Shown here: positions 9,060 through 18,241 of the stretch, in pieces
How positions within the stretch are numbered: position 1 is the stretch's first letter
Layout of the letters: every line of letters starts with the position of its first letter
Assembly: GCF_023284065.1 (NCBI RefSeq)
Contig: NZ_JAKIKP010000004.1
Span: 248,001 to 312,000 of the forward strand
Direction of reading: 5' to 3'
Source: Shewanella gaetbuli
GTDB lineage: Bacteria > Pseudomonadota > Gammaproteobacteria > Enterobacterales > Shewanellaceae
Length of the DNA stretch: 64,000 nt
The notes under the pieces: model-generated
What the model saw: the letters and a program-made list of their open reading frames with translations, nothing else
Told to the model about the DNA's origin: nothing
Database searches by the model: none
Program-made: the position numbers and the translations under genes

Positions 9060-9263
9060 CGAGGCTACTATAAAACCTGCTAATTTCACTCTCTGCTTGT
9101 GGAGATGATAAAGGCTAGGTCGTTTCTGATACTGAACACTCAGTGCCAAGTATCAGCTTTGTAGTACCTCGATTAACTTTATTTGGTGGCGTGTTTGCCG
9201 AATAAGGATATTAGGTCATTGGCGAATATCCGTCTTAGGGAGATGTATATTCGCCATTTTTTT
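9060..9263 (+). ncRNA. Candidate structured leader RNA or small RNA ending in a terminator
   Basis: Visible pairings form a three-way-junction-like fold. P1 joins 9060-9070 to 9162-9171 (10 bp, one bulged C). P2 joins 9086-9094 to 9101-9108 (one bulge). P3 joins CTGATACT 9126-9133 to AGTATCAG 9149-9156 (8 bp perfect). Downstream, GGATATT (9206-9212) can pair with AATATCC (9225-9231), which overlaps the left arm of the terminator stem at 9221-9255. The two structures exclude each other, as in an attenuator. The permease ATG is 104 nt past the T-tract. I do not recognise a known riboswitch class. It could also be a free small RNA or the 3' UTR of the GH97 gene. Confidence 0.45.
9221..9263 (+). 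terminator. Rho-independent terminator between the GH97 and permease genes
   Basis: GGCGAATAT (9221-9229) pairs perfectly with ATATTCGCC (9247-9255), extended by one T-A pair, and is followed by seven T (9257-9263). It may end the GH97 transcript, a small RNA, or act as an attenuator for the permease. Confidence 0.85.
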
Positions 9264-9301
9264 ATCTAAAGGAACAACAAAGCAATAAAACGCGCTTTAT
9301 G

Positions 9302-9343
9302 CCAATCACAATAAGTAAGTGATGAGTTATTTATTTCGATTGG
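9302..9343. repeat. Short inverted repeat related to the 6653-6814 element
   Basis: Arms 9302-9318 and 9327-9343 match at 14 of 17 positions and carry the same CCAATC/GATTGG ends and AATAAGTAA-type interior as the long palindrome at 6653-6814. It looks like an internally deleted copy, and it sits just before the permease Shine-Dalgarno. Confidence 0.6.
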
Positions 9344-9366
9344 TATTACATCACTAAGGAAGATAC

Positions 9367-10902
9367 ATGTCGGCAAATAATCAAAATCAACAAAGCCAAC
9401 CGCAACTCAATTTTTGGCAAATTTTCAATATGTGTTTCGGCTTTTTAGGCATCCAATTTGGTTTCGCCCTACAAAACGCCAATGTCAGTCGTATATTTCA
9501 AACCTTAGGTGCCGATATTGAAGAAATTCCAATTCTTTGGATTGCAGCACCACTGACCGGTTTAATCGTTCAACCCATTATTGGTTACCTAAGTGACAAC
9601 ACTTGGAATCGCTTAGGTCGACGCCGCCCTTACTTTCTCATCGGCGCTATTTTCACTACGTTATCATTATTTATCATGCCGCACTCTCCTACTCTGTGGA
9701 TTGCAGCAGGTATGTTATGGATCATGGATGCGTCGATTAATATTGCCATGGAGCCATTTCGTGCTTTTGTAGGTGACAACTTGCCTCAAAATCAGCGTAC
9801 TCAAGGCTATGCCATGCAGAGCTTTTTTATTGGTGTCGGTGCGGTAATCGCTTCAGCTCTGCCTTATATGCTGACTAATTATTTTGACGTGGCCAATACC
9901 GCCCCAGCAGGCGAAATTGCCGATTCTGTGCGTTATGCATTTTATTTTGGTGGTGCGGTATTATTTTTAGCCGTTGGCTGGACAGTCATTTCCAGTAAAG
10001 AATACTCACCTGAACAACTGGCTGCATTTCATCAACAAGAAAGCCAGCAAAACACAGAAACTTCAACCCATAATCGCAGCGCAAAACAATATCGTAATGG
10101 TGCAATATTATGGATGTTAATTGGTGCTATATTTACCGCGGCAATCTTTAGCCAAGATTTAGATAAGCAGCTGTATATTCTTAGTTTAGGTATCTTTGCC
10201 TTTGGGCCATTACAGCTATTATGCTCTATCAAATTAACCAATAACCCAACTGAACGTTCAAGCTTAGGGCTAACCTTTAATGTGGTTGATGATTTATTTC
10301 ACATGCCTAAAGCCATGCGTCAATTAGCTGTAGTACAGTTTTTTGCTTGGTTTGCGTTATTTGCCATGTGGATATACACCACCGCAGCAGTAACCTCTCA
10401 TCACTACGGCACCACAGATGTAGTAACTCAAGCTTATAACGATGGTGCCGACTGGGTGGGAATGTTATTTGCTTCATATAATGGTTTTGCCGCCATTGCA
10501 GCCATAATCATCCCGTTTTTAGCCAAATTAGTCGGCATTAAACTAACCCACACCATTAATATGTTTATTGGTGGTTTAGGTTTGATCAGTTTCTACTTCA
10601 TTCAAGATCCCAGCATGCTATGGCTACCCATGATTGGTGTCGGTTTTGCCTGGGCATCTATACTTTCAGTGCCTTATGCCATGCTTTCAGGGGTTTTACC
10701 GCCACATAAAATGGGCGTGTATATGGGAATATTTAACTTCTTCATTGTTATTCCACAGCTATTGGCTGCCAGTATTTTAGGCTTATTGCTTAAGGTATTT
10801 TTCAACGGCGAAGCCATATACGCACTTATGCTGGGAGGCTTATTTATGATGCTTTCTGGTATCGCGGTGTTGTTTGTTGAGCAAAATAAACAAACTCAGT
10901 AA
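9367..10902 (+). CDS. MFS sugar permease, SLC45/GPH-type (maltose/maltodextrin transporter)
   Basis: This 511-residue inner-membrane protein has about twelve hydrophobic segments. The phrases FGIQ..LQNANVSRIFQTLGA near the N-terminus and YLSDNTWNRLGRRRPYF (about 74-90), with the RLGRRRP loop after helix 2, are the signature of SLC45-like sugar/proton symporters. Marine Alteromonadales homologues sit in maltodextrin clusters. Imported substrate is therefore probably maltose, glucose or short maltodextrin (inference from neighbours). A good AAGGA Shine-Dalgarno precedes the ATG. The glucoamylase gene starts 79 nt downstream with no terminator between, so the two are probably co-transcribed. Confidence 0.9.
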   Translation: MSANNQNQQSQPQLNFWQIFNMCFGFLGIQFGFALQNANVSRIFQTLGADIEEIPILWIAAPLTGLIVQPIIGYLSDNTWNRLGRRRPYFLIGAIFTTLSLFIMPHSPTLWIAAGMLWIMDASINIAMEPFRAFVGDNLPQNQRTQGYAMQSFFIGVGAVIASALPYMLTNYFDVANTAPAGEIADSVRYAFYFGGAVLFLAVGWTVISSKEYSPEQLAAFHQQESQQNTETSTHNRSAKQYRNGAILWMLIGAIFTAAIFSQDLDKQLYILSLGIFAFGPLQLLCSIKLTNNPTERSSLGLTFNVVDDLFHMPKAMRQLAVVQFFAWFALFAMWIYTTAAVTSHHYGTTDVVTQAYNDGADWVGMLFASYNGFAAIAAIIIPFLAKLVGIKLTHTINMFIGGLGLISFYFIQDPSMLWLPMIGVGFAWASILSVPYAMLSGVLPPHKMGVYMGIFNFFIVIPQLLAASILGLLLKVFFNGEAIYALMLGGLFMMLSGIAVLFVEQNKQTQ

Positions 10903-10981
10903 TAAAACGTTAATCAGACTGTCAGTAAACATAAAACAATGACTTTAAAATTCTAAAAAATAGAACAAATTGGGGAACATA

Positions 10982-13441
10982 ATGTTAAAGCGTAAACTAC
11001 AGATAAAACAAACAACATTATCAAGTGCAGTTGCCATCGCCTTACTGGGTTTAAGTGCTTGTTCAAGTGAACAAGTGACACAAGAGCCATTACAACAAGT
11101 TGAGCCAACTAAAGTCAGTGTTGCACCGGGCGCACCGGGTGCCGATCCGGTTTGGGCGTTTTCAGGTAAAACGGGCATTGGCACATCCTATGAGCCATAT
11201 ACTCAAGGGCAATATCAAGATGCTGATAATAACCCTATTAGCAAAGTGTGGTTTTCGGTTGCACAAGGCATTCTAACTGAAACCATGTACGGCATGATCC
11301 ATAACGCTCAATTAAAAGAACTTCAATTTGTTATTGCTGGTAATGACTTTGTCGACACTGAAAAGAACGACACTATTTCAACCATTGAATATTTACATCA
11401 AGATGAAGCGGGCCGCCCACTATCTTTGGCTTATAAAATCGTAAATAAAGATAAGCAAGGTAAATACCAAATAGAAAAACATATTTTCACTGATCCAAAT
11501 CGTGACAGTTTAATGATGAAAGTCATTTTCACTGCCTTTGAAGATGGTATTACTCCTTACCTGTACGCAAATCCACATATTGATAATAGTGGCGCTAATG
11601 ATATCGCTAGCGTAGAAAACAACGCCTTAGTTGCCTACACCAATGAACAACAATCTTCAGTAATGACCATCAAGTCAGATATCGATTTTGTTCAAGCCTC
11701 TGCAGGTTTTGTCGGGCAATCGGATGGCTTAGTCGACCTAGCAGACAACGGTAAACTTGACGCCATTTATAGTACTACCAGCACAGACTCTACTAATGCG
11801 GGTAACGTTGCGCTAACGGCACAATACCCTACCCTAAATAGCAATAGCTACACAGTAAACTTCAGTATTGGCTTTGGCGCAGATAAAGCCAGCAGCCTAG
11901 CCACTGCAGATGCAACGTTAACCACAGGTTACGATGCCGTGTTAAGCGCTTATTTAGGTGATGAAAAACATCTTGGTTGGAAAGATTATTTATCTTCGTT
12001 AGCCCCGTTAGAAACCATGGTTAACAATACGACTGACAATGGCAAACTATTATACGCCAGTGCCTTAGTGCTAAAAGCCCAAGAAGACAAAACCCACGCT
12101 GGTGCATTAATTGCCTCGCTTTCTAACCCTTGGGGTGATTCAGTTTCAGCAAAAGTGGGCAGTACTGGCTACAAAGCAGTATGGCCACGTGATTTTTACC
12201 AGTGTGCCATGGCGTTTCTTGCTATGGGCGATACCGAAACCCCTAAAGTGGCGTTTGAATACTTGAAAAAAGTCCAAGTGACTGACAGCACTCCTGGTTA
12301 TGAAGGCACGCCTGGTTGGTTCTTACAAAAAACCCATGTAGATGGTCAAATTGAATGGGTTGGCGTACAGCTAGATCAAACAGCAATGCCAATTATGCTG
12401 GGCTGGAAACTTTGGCAAGCTAAAGTATTAACTGATGCAGAGGCCGTTAAATGGTACCAAGAGATGTTAAAACCAGCGGCTGACTTTTTGATCACCGGTG
12501 GCAAGGTGAAACTAGATTGGAACGACACTTCAATAACACCGCCAAGCACTCAGCAAGAGCGTTGGGAAGAGCAAGCTGGTTTCTCTCCTTCAACCACCGC
12601 AGCAATTATTTCTGGCTTAGTAGCCGCATCTGAACTAGCAACATTGGCGAATGATAAAGACAGTGACAAATATCTTGCTGCGGCCAATAAATTATCAGCC
12701 AGTTTAGAAACAACCATGGTGACTAATACCGGCGAATTTGCCAAAAATAGTCAAGGTGAAGTTGCGCCGTATTATGTTCGTATTAGCCCAAAGGGTAACC
12801 CAAATACTGACACCAAACTGCTAGATAACAATGGCAAACCAGGCCTAGACCAACGTCAAATTTTAGATGGTGGATTTTTAGAGTTAGTTCGTTACGGGGT
12901 TAAAGATGCCCAAGACCCAATAATTCAAAACAGCGTTAAGTTAATCGACAATATGCAATTGGAACATAACTTACGAGTAAAGTATGAATTCAAGGCTAAA
13001 GACGGCTCAACCATTCCTGGATATCGCCGTTATGGTAACGATGGTTATGGGGAAGATGTCACTACTGGGTTAAGTTATGCTGAAAAAGGTAATACTGCAG
13101 ATCAACGTGGTCGTGTTTGGCCTTTCTTCACCGGCGAACGTGGTCATTACGAGTTAGCGTTAGCTAAATCAACAGGGGCTTTATCTGCAGAAACTAAAAC
13201 AAATTTAGTTAATACCTACGTTAAAGGCATGGAAACCTTTGCCAATGTAGGCTTAATGCTGCCAGAGCAAGCATGGGATGGTGTAGGTAATCCTACTCGT
13301 TACAACTATCAACTTGGCCAAGGTACTAACTCGGCTACACCGTTAGCCTGGACTCACGCTGAATACGTTAAATTGGTGCGTTCAATGACAGATGAAACTG
13401 TTTGGGATCACTACCCTATCGTTGTAGATAAAGTGAAATAA
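10982..13441 (+). CDS. GH15 glucan 1,4-alpha-glucosidase (glucoamylase) lipoprotein
   Basis: I place the start at the ATG at 10982, 6 nt after GGGG, giving 819 residues; an upstream TTG at 10970 overlaps that Shine-Dalgarno. A lipoprotein signal peptide ends in LSAC. The N-terminal domain (APGAPGADPVWAF onward to about 300) is the glucodextranase-type super-sandwich and the rest is the GH15 (alpha/alpha)6 barrel. The general acid lies in ERWEE (Glu529/Glu530) and the general base in LPEQAW (Glu762). It releases glucose from non-reducing ends of alpha-glucans in the periplasm or at the cell surface. It is probably co-transcribed with the permease and ends at a strong terminator. Confidence 0.93.
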   Translation: MLKRKLQIKQTTLSSAVAIALLGLSACSSEQVTQEPLQQVEPTKVSVAPGAPGADPVWAFSGKTGIGTSYEPYTQGQYQDADNNPISKVWFSVAQGILTETMYGMIHNAQLKELQFVIAGNDFVDTEKNDTISTIEYLHQDEAGRPLSLAYKIVNKDKQGKYQIEKHIFTDPNRDSLMMKVIFTAFEDGITPYLYANPHIDNSGANDIASVENNALVAYTNEQQSSVMTIKSDIDFVQASAGFVGQSDGLVDLADNGKLDAIYSTTSTDSTNAGNVALTAQYPTLNSNSYTVNFSIGFGADKASSLATADATLTTGYDAVLSAYLGDEKHLGWKDYLSSLAPLETMVNNTTDNGKLLYASALVLKAQEDKTHAGALIASLSNPWGDSVSAKVGSTGYKAVWPRDFYQCAMAFLAMGDTETPKVAFEYLKKVQVTDSTPGYEGTPGWFLQKTHVDGQIEWVGVQLDQTAMPIMLGWKLWQAKVLTDAEAVKWYQEMLKPAADFLITGGKVKLDWNDTSITPPSTQQERWEEQAGFSPSTTAAIISGLVAASELATLANDKDSDKYLAAANKLSASLETTMVTNTGEFAKNSQGEVAPYYVRISPKGNPNTDTKLLDNNGKPGLDQRQILDGGFLELVRYGVKDAQDPIIQNSVKLIDNMQLEHNLRVKYEFKAKDGSTIPGYRRYGNDGYGEDVTTGLSYAEKGNTADQRGRVWPFFTGERGHYELALAKSTGALSAETKTNLVNTYVKGMETFANVGLMLPEQAWDGVGNPTRYNYQLGQGTNSATPLAWTHAEYVKLVRSMTDETVWDHYPIVVDKVK

Positions 13442-13482
13442 CTATATAAAGCAAACGATTAGTTAACATATTAATTTAATCT

Positions 13483-13517
13483 AATGCCGTCAGTTTTTGT
13501 AATTGACGGCATTTTTT
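13483..13517 (+). terminator. Rho-independent terminator after the glucoamylase gene
   Basis: AATGCCGTCA (13483-13492) pairs perfectly with TGACGGCATT (13504-13513), with an 11-nt loop and a T-run. It closes the permease-glucoamylase unit. Confidence 0.9.
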
Positions 13518-13691
13518 ATTGTATCAACAAGGCTAAATCGTTAATACTATGTAATAGCAATCATAATAAATAACTTGATAGCTAAAGTGCTAGATTTAAG
13601 GTCAATATAATAAATCAATGAGTTAACTTCTGTACTATCACAGAGGCTCGTTTTAAAAAAATTTACACATAAATAATGTAGGAAAAACTCA

Positions 13692-14081
13692 ATGGAATGG
13701 TATTTAAAAGTATTAAAGAATTATTTTGGTTTTAGTGGCCGTGCTCGCAGAAAAGAGTATTGGATGTTTGTGCTTATTTCTACAGTAATTAGCATCGTAT
13801 TATCCCTTGTTGATTTAGGGATCGGCACCTTTGATGAAGAAACGGGCTCAGGGTTATTATCAACAATTTACGGTTTAGCAGTGTTAATTCCGACTATAGC
13901 GGTGTCATTTCGTCGATTACACGATACTAATCATTCAGCATGGTGGTTACTCATCGTATTAATTCCATTTCTTGGGGCACTATTCTTACTGATTGTATTT
14001 TGTTTCGACAGTAAAGAAGATAATCAATACGGACCTAACCCTAAAGCTATTCCTGACGATAACGCTGAGATTGAAGCATAA
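13692..14081 (+). CDS. DUF805 family small membrane protein
   Basis: This 129-residue inner-membrane protein belongs to the DUF805 (YhaH/YhaI) family. The N-terminal YLKVLKNYFGFSGRARRKEYW is diagnostic. Hydrophobic segments lie at about 25-45, 55-72 and 80-105, with a conserved FRRLHDTN loop between the last two. The C-terminus is short and acidic. The function of the family is unknown. An AGGA Shine-Dalgarno precedes the ATG. It is a single-gene unit between the glucoamylase terminator and a bidirectional terminator, and nothing links it to sugar use. Confidence 0.9.
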   Translation: MEWYLKVLKNYFGFSGRARRKEYWMFVLISTVISIVLSLVDLGIGTFDEETGSGLLSTIYGLAVLIPTIAVSFRRLHDTNHSAWWLLIVLIPFLGALFLLIVFCFDSKEDNQYGPNPKAIPDDNAEIEA

Positions 14082-14131
14082 ATTCACTAATTGTCAGCTC
14101 AATTTAGCTAATTGCTAGACAGAAATACTAT

Positions 14132-14167
14132 AAAAAGCACATGACCTAAAAAGTGAATGTGCTTTTT
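14132..14167. terminator. Bidirectional terminator between convergent genes
   Basis: AAAAAGCACAT (14132-14142) pairs perfectly with ATGTGCTTTTT (14157-14167). The flanking A and T runs let it serve both the DUF805 gene and the convergent DUF808 gene. Confidence 0.8.
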
Positions 14168-14218
14168 AATGAGCAAATATTGGCTTGATGAAACCGTTAA
14201 TGCCACTGAAGATTTTGC

Positions 14219-15175
14219 CTATTTAGTCGGTTTAAACTTTTCCAGCACACTCATTAACCCAACCGCTAGTGCACCGGCAAGCACGCCAAAAATTGAATTA
14301 AGTATTGATGGCGTAATAAGCGAAATAAAGGTGCCAATGTATTCAATTTCATGCATCAAACCTGCAGTATGTTCAATGGCTAAGTAAACGGGGTGAATAC
14401 CGTGGGTAAGTATTCCTCCGCCTACCATAAACATGGCTATGGTGCCGACTATAGTTAACATCTTCATCAGATAGGGGGCGCTGGTAACTAATTTCAAGCC
14501 CACACGTCTGCCTACACGTGTTGATAAGCCCTGCCCGTTGCGTTGATGTAAATACAAGCCTAGATCGTCTATTTTTACAATGGCGGCCACTAAACCATAA
14601 ACACCTATTGTCATGACGATTGCGATTACAGATAAGGTTAAAAATTGATTCAGTAAGCCTGTAGTTGCAACAACACCTAAACTAATGGCGATGATTTCAG
14701 CCGATAAGACAAAGTCTGTTCGAATAGCCCCTGCAATTTTTTGCTTTTCATAAAACGCCAAATCCGCCACATCAGTTGATAACTTCTGTTGGGCTTGTGT
14801 TTGCTCAGATTCAGTTGTGTGATGATTACCAGAGCGGCGCATTAAATAACTATGATAAATTTTCTCAAAGCCTTCAAAGCACAAAAATAGCCCACCAAAC
14901 ATTAATAAAGGGGTTATAGCCCACGGTATAAATGCACTAATTAGCATAGCGGCTGGAACTAAAATTAATTTGTTTTTAAAAGAACCTTTTGCCACCGCGT
15001 AAACCACAGGTAATTCGCGCTCAGAAGATACCCCAGATACTTGCTGGGCATTTAAGGCTAAATCATCACCTAAAACACCCGCCGTTTTCTTTGCCGCAAC
15101 TTTACTCATGGCGGCAACATCATCCAAAATAGTGGCAATATCATCCAACAAGGTTAATAAACTGGCACCGGCCAT
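14219..15175 (-). CDS. DUF808 family inner-membrane protein (YedI-like)
   Basis: This 318-residue protein belongs to the DUF808 (YedI) family. It starts with the conserved [17 protein letters not shown] segment, followed by [18 protein letters not shown]. Several strongly hydrophobic segments occur at about 72-100, 155-215 and 240-310. The family has no established function. It lies 17 nt after the stop of the outer-membrane protein gene at 15193-16110 on the same strand, so the pair is probably an operon. The gene ends at the bidirectional terminator at 14132. Confidence 0.9.
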   Translation of the reverse strand: MAGASLLTLLDDIATILDDVAAMSKVAAKKTAGVLGDDLALNAQQVSGVSSERELPVVYAVAKGSFKNKLILVPAAMLISAFIPWAITPLLMFGGLFLCFEGFEKIYHSYLMRRSGNHHTTESEQTQAQQKLSTDVADLAFYEKQKIAGAIRTDFVLSAEIIAISLGVVATTGLLNQFLTLSVIAIVMTIGVYGLVAAIVKIDDLGLYLHQRNGQGLSTRVGRRVGLKLVTSAPYLMKMLTIVGTIAMFMVGGGILTHGIHPVYLAIEHTAGLMHEIEYIGTFISLITPSILNSIFGVLAGALAVGLMSVLEKFKPTK

Positions 15176-15192
15176 CTCTTTATTCCTTTAAA

Positions 15193-16110
15193 TTAAAATG
15201 CATACATCCATATAGCACCATAAGAATCAAAGTCATTACCAATTCGGGTGATAACCCCTGTGTTCGCATAGAGTTTGACACTATGATGTTGATTTAACGC
15301 CCATGAATAATTGATCCCAAATCGTGAATTACTTTGTTCATCATCTGATTCAACGCCGTTTTTAACGGTTTCACCACCTATAAAATAATTACCACTTAAT
15401 GAAATCCATTGCCGTGGCGTTAAGTTATATATTAGGTGAGCTTGTAAATTATATTGTGGATCTTTTTCTAAATATGCGTCATTAAAAAAATCGTCGTTAT
15501 CAGCATATAAGCGAATGGTTGTATTAACACCATAAAACCAATTACCACTACGGTATGACATGCCAAAACCTGGGCGGAATACCCATTGGTTGGCGCCAAC
15601 ATTAATAAGCTTATCGCTATCATAACTGCCTACGGGAACACTGAGTTGCATACTCACTCCCATGACCAAGCCTTGTTGGTATTTAGCAAACTCCTGACGT
15701 GTTAATGCTGGCGCACCATAAAAGTTCCAAGTGAATTTTAACGTGGGATCAGAATAACCACATTGTTGCCCTTCAACGTAGTCACCTTGATATATTGCAG
15801 AGCCGGCAATACATACTCGGCTTGCAACAATATCAAATTTTGATGAGCTTCCCGCTACATCAAAAGTCGTTGCATAACCCAAAAGCCCAGCATCAATTTG
15901 TAAATCAGAATCTTTAATGGGAACTTCAGGCGCAGGAGACAAACTGCCTTGAGAGCGATTATACCCAGCCACAATAAAGTGCATATCAATAGGTATGTTA
16001 CTGTAGCTTCTTGGTTCAAGATCTTGTGCATTTACTTGGTAACACACTGATGATGCCACCATTAACAAACTACTGGATAACACACTACTGGCTAACATTT
16101 TACTTGGCAT
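15193..16110 (-). CDS. Outer-membrane transporter-like protein (Phenol_MetA_deg family)
   Basis: This 305-residue protein has a signal peptide (cleavage probably after CYQVNA) and then an all-beta barrel-like sequence ending in Met-Tyr-Ala-Phe. The pattern SVPVGSY...KLINVGANQWVFRPGFG is typical of the family annotated as putative MetA-pathway transporters (PF13557). The substrate is unknown; homologues take up hydrophobic or aromatic compounds, but many are uncharacterised. A GGGAG Shine-Dalgarno lies about 10 nt before the ATG. It is the first gene of a pair with the DUF808 gene. Confidence 0.85.
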   Translation of the reverse strand: MPSKMLASSVLSSSLLMVASSVCYQVNAQDLEPRSYSNIPIDMHFIVAGYNRSQGSLSPAPEVPIKDSDLQIDAGLLGYATTFDVAGSSSKFDIVASRVCIAGSAIYQGDYVEGQQCGYSDPTLKFTWNFYGAPALTRQEFAKYQQGLVMGVSMQLSVPVGSYDSDKLINVGANQWVFRPGFGMSYRSGNWFYGVNTTIRLYADNDDFFNDAYLEKDPQYNLQAHLIYNLTPRQWISLSGNYFIGGETVKNGVESDDEQSNSRFGINYSWALNQHHSVKLYANTGVITRIGNDFDSYGAIWMYAF

Positions 16111-16183
16111 AGTATCGCTACTCCCTTAATGGATAACTCATGCGTTTAGCATTGATAAATTAATTTTGTGCAGCTCAGAATGT

Positions 16184-17218
16184 TTAACTTTTTAATTGGC
16201 TACCACAAGATTGGCGTACAACTAAGTTAGTTGGGATTAACATAGGTGACACTTCTTGACCTCTTATCAACTTCAACAAACATTCAACTAAAATTTCACC
16301 CGCCAATTGAGTATTTTGTTTTACTGTCGTCAATGATGGATTAGCAAAGCTGGCAATAGGAATATCATCGTATCCCATAATGGCAACATCTTCTGGTACT
16401 TGAACACCACGTTTTTTCAAGGCACGTAAAGCACCAATAGCAATCAAGTCACTAGCAGCAAAAATGGCATCAAATGGTATATTTTTATCCAGTAACGCGT
16501 TAGCCGCATCAAAACCAGAACTTTCTGTACTTATCGCATCAATTTGCAATGCCTTATTAACCAAGAACCCTTTGGCTTTGATCGCTTCGCAATGACCGAA
16601 GTAACGATCCCTAAATTCAGGACTATGGCTAGATGAATCCCCTAAAAATGCAATTGTTTTTCTATTTTGATTTAGCAGATGCTGTGTCGCAAGCATGCCG
16701 CCTTGATGGTTATCACATCCAATAGACAACACAGACTTGTTATTATGCTCTGCTCCCCAGATAACAAAGTGGGTATTTTGCTGCAGTAGCTTTTCTAGCT
16801 TATGGGCATAATCTACATAGTCACCATAGCCTAATAAAATAATGCCATCGGCTTTATTACTGTCTTCATAATCAGCATGCCAATCACTTGATAGTTGTTG
16901 AAAAGACACCAATAAATCATAGCCCTGTCTAGCGGTAGCACGGGTAATTGAACCTAACATAGACAAAAAGAAAGGATTGATCATCGAATCATCATTAGTC
17001 GGGTCTTCACAGATCAATAATGCCAATGTATGACTGTTTTGAGTTCTCAGATTACTGGCATTTTTATCGACTTTATAATTTAACTCTTTGGCTATGGCTT
17101 GAATACGTTGTCGAGTTTCTAGATTGACCAATGGGCTATTTCTTAGCGCGCGCGATACCGTTGATTGCGATACACCTGCACGATAAGCAATGTCAATTGA
17201 TGTAGCTTTAGAGGGCAT
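16184..17218 (-). CDS. LacI-family transcriptional regulator, probable repressor of the alpha-glucan cluster
   Basis: This 344-residue protein has an N-terminal LacI helix-turn-helix (residues 6-26, IDIAYRAGVSQSTVSRALRN), a hinge helix near 48-60 and a periplasmic-binding-protein-like effector domain ending in NLVVRQSCG. Its position next to the maltodextrin genes, and the paired CG-centred palindromes at 6604 and 9023, suggest it controls them in response to a glucan product such as maltose or glucose. That link is inference. No copy of the palindrome lies in its own upstream region, so strong autoregulation through that site is unlikely. Confidence 0.92.
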   Translation of the reverse strand: MPSKATSIDIAYRAGVSQSTVSRALRNSPLVNLETRQRIQAIAKELNYKVDKNASNLRTQNSHTLALLICEDPTNDDSMINPFFLSMLGSITRATARQGYDLLVSFQQLSSDWHADYEDSNKADGIILLGYGDYVDYAHKLEKLLQQNTHFVIWGAEHNNKSVLSIGCDNHQGGMLATQHLLNQNRKTIAFLGDSSSHSPEFRDRYFGHCEAIKAKGFLVNKALQIDAISTESSGFDAANALLDKNIPFDAIFAASDLIAIGALRALKKRGVQVPEDVAIMGYDDIPIASFANPSLTTVKQNTQLAGEILVECLLKLIRGQEVSPMLIPTNLVVRQSCGSQLKS

Positions 17219-17278
17219 AGTGGTTGTTTTACCTTACTCTTATCAATATGTTTCAATATACAATTTTATAGGAAATGA

Positions 17279-17974
17279 CTATAAACCAAGCTCGCTCAAC
17301 AACTCGTCAGAGTCATCAGCGACGATCCCTTTTACGCCAACATTTGCAGAAGCTGGCACCGCTACATTTTTCATTCGATGAGATTCAATCAATGAATCAG
17401 GATCAACTTCTTCATCCATTTCAAAATCAGCAGATCGCATAAACTCGGTTTTATCCATGGCAAATTCAAGATAAAAAATGTGATTATTTTCAGTTTTAAA
17501 TGACACTCGTCTAGCGACGGCATTGTCTAGGTTAGTATCTACCGAAATCGTTAACTCTTTATTAATTGTCAACATTTTTGGCTGACTTTGGCTAATAGAG
17601 GTTTGCAGTTCTTTAGAAATCTTACTGATAAAGTCGCCCAAAATTTGATTCATCAACTCACCCATTACATTTCCCACATCATCCGAAGTATGAGAAAAAG
17701 CAAGCTCCGACTCTGGCATACCCATGTTAATCATATACTTACGATAAATTTCTATGGCAGAATCAGCTGAAAAATTAATGACTACCAAGCCTGAAAAGCC
17801 ACCATCAAATATAGAAAAGCAGCCTAAATCTGGTTTTAATCTAGTACGAGAAATAGTTTGAACCATACCGGCATGAGTGACATGGGTCGCTGTGGTGCTT
17901 GAAAGCACATGGGAAACTGAATGGCATAACTTTAATAAAATATCGTCGTTGTTAACTGTTTGATATGTATTCAT
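17279..17974 (-). CDS. DUF3334 family protein with CheX-like features
   Basis: This 231-residue cytoplasmic protein resembles the DUF3334 family of Vibrio, Shewanella and relatives. Residues 50-180 look like the CheC/CheX fold. The segment DVGNVMGELMNQILGDF contains ExxN (Glu106, Asn109), the core of the CheX phosphatase motif [D/S]xxxExxN, but the leading Asp/Ser is Asn102 here. The C-terminus is acidic (DSDELLSELGL). It is transcribed away from the chemoreceptor gene at 18242, which fits a signalling role. No enzymatic activity is established for the family. Confidence 0.7.
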   Translation of the reverse strand: MNTYQTVNNDDILLKLCHSVSHVLSSTTATHVTHAGMVQTISRTRLKPDLGCFSIFDGGFSGLVVINFSADSAIEIYRKYMINMGMPESELAFSHTSDDVGNVMGELMNQILGDFISKISKELQTSISQSQPKMLTINKELTISVDTNLDNAVARRVSFKTENNHIFYLEFAMDKTEFMRSADFEMDEEVDPDSLIESHRMKNVAVPASANVGVKGIVADDSDELLSELGL

Positions 17975-18241
17975 TGTTTGTGACCTTCTCTATTTATTGT
18001 TATTAATCTTGCGGGTAAATTGAAAAAAAATCAAAACTAAAACAACTCTTTAGCCATATATATTGCACTTTACACCCCCGAAAACCATAACGAGCTGATT
18101 CACAAAGAGTTAATCTGATCGCTACAAGCGTTAAGTTATCGTTAAAAAATATGGTTGGCTCACAGATTTAATAATCGTTACTCTATTTATCGGCCTAAGA
18201 TCCTTATAATACCCTCTTGCGATGATCACTTAAGGACTACA

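Noticed and set aside
10970..10981. TTG start four codons upstream for the glucoamylase
   Set aside because: It overlaps the GGGG Shine-Dalgarno; ATG 10982 has correct spacing and begins a good lipoprotein signal.
13556..13580. Third copy of the CCAATC-type repeat before the DUF805 gene
   Set aside because: AGCAATCATAATAAATAA resembles one arm, but I find no matching second arm.
14157..14387. Plus-strand ORF of 76 codons
   Set aside because: It lies opposite the DUF808 gene, begins inside the bidirectional terminator and shows no family features.
18155..18241. N-terminal extension of the chemoreceptor from a TTG
   Set aside because: It contains a TATAAT and lacks a Shine-Dalgarno, while ATG 18242 follows AAGGA.
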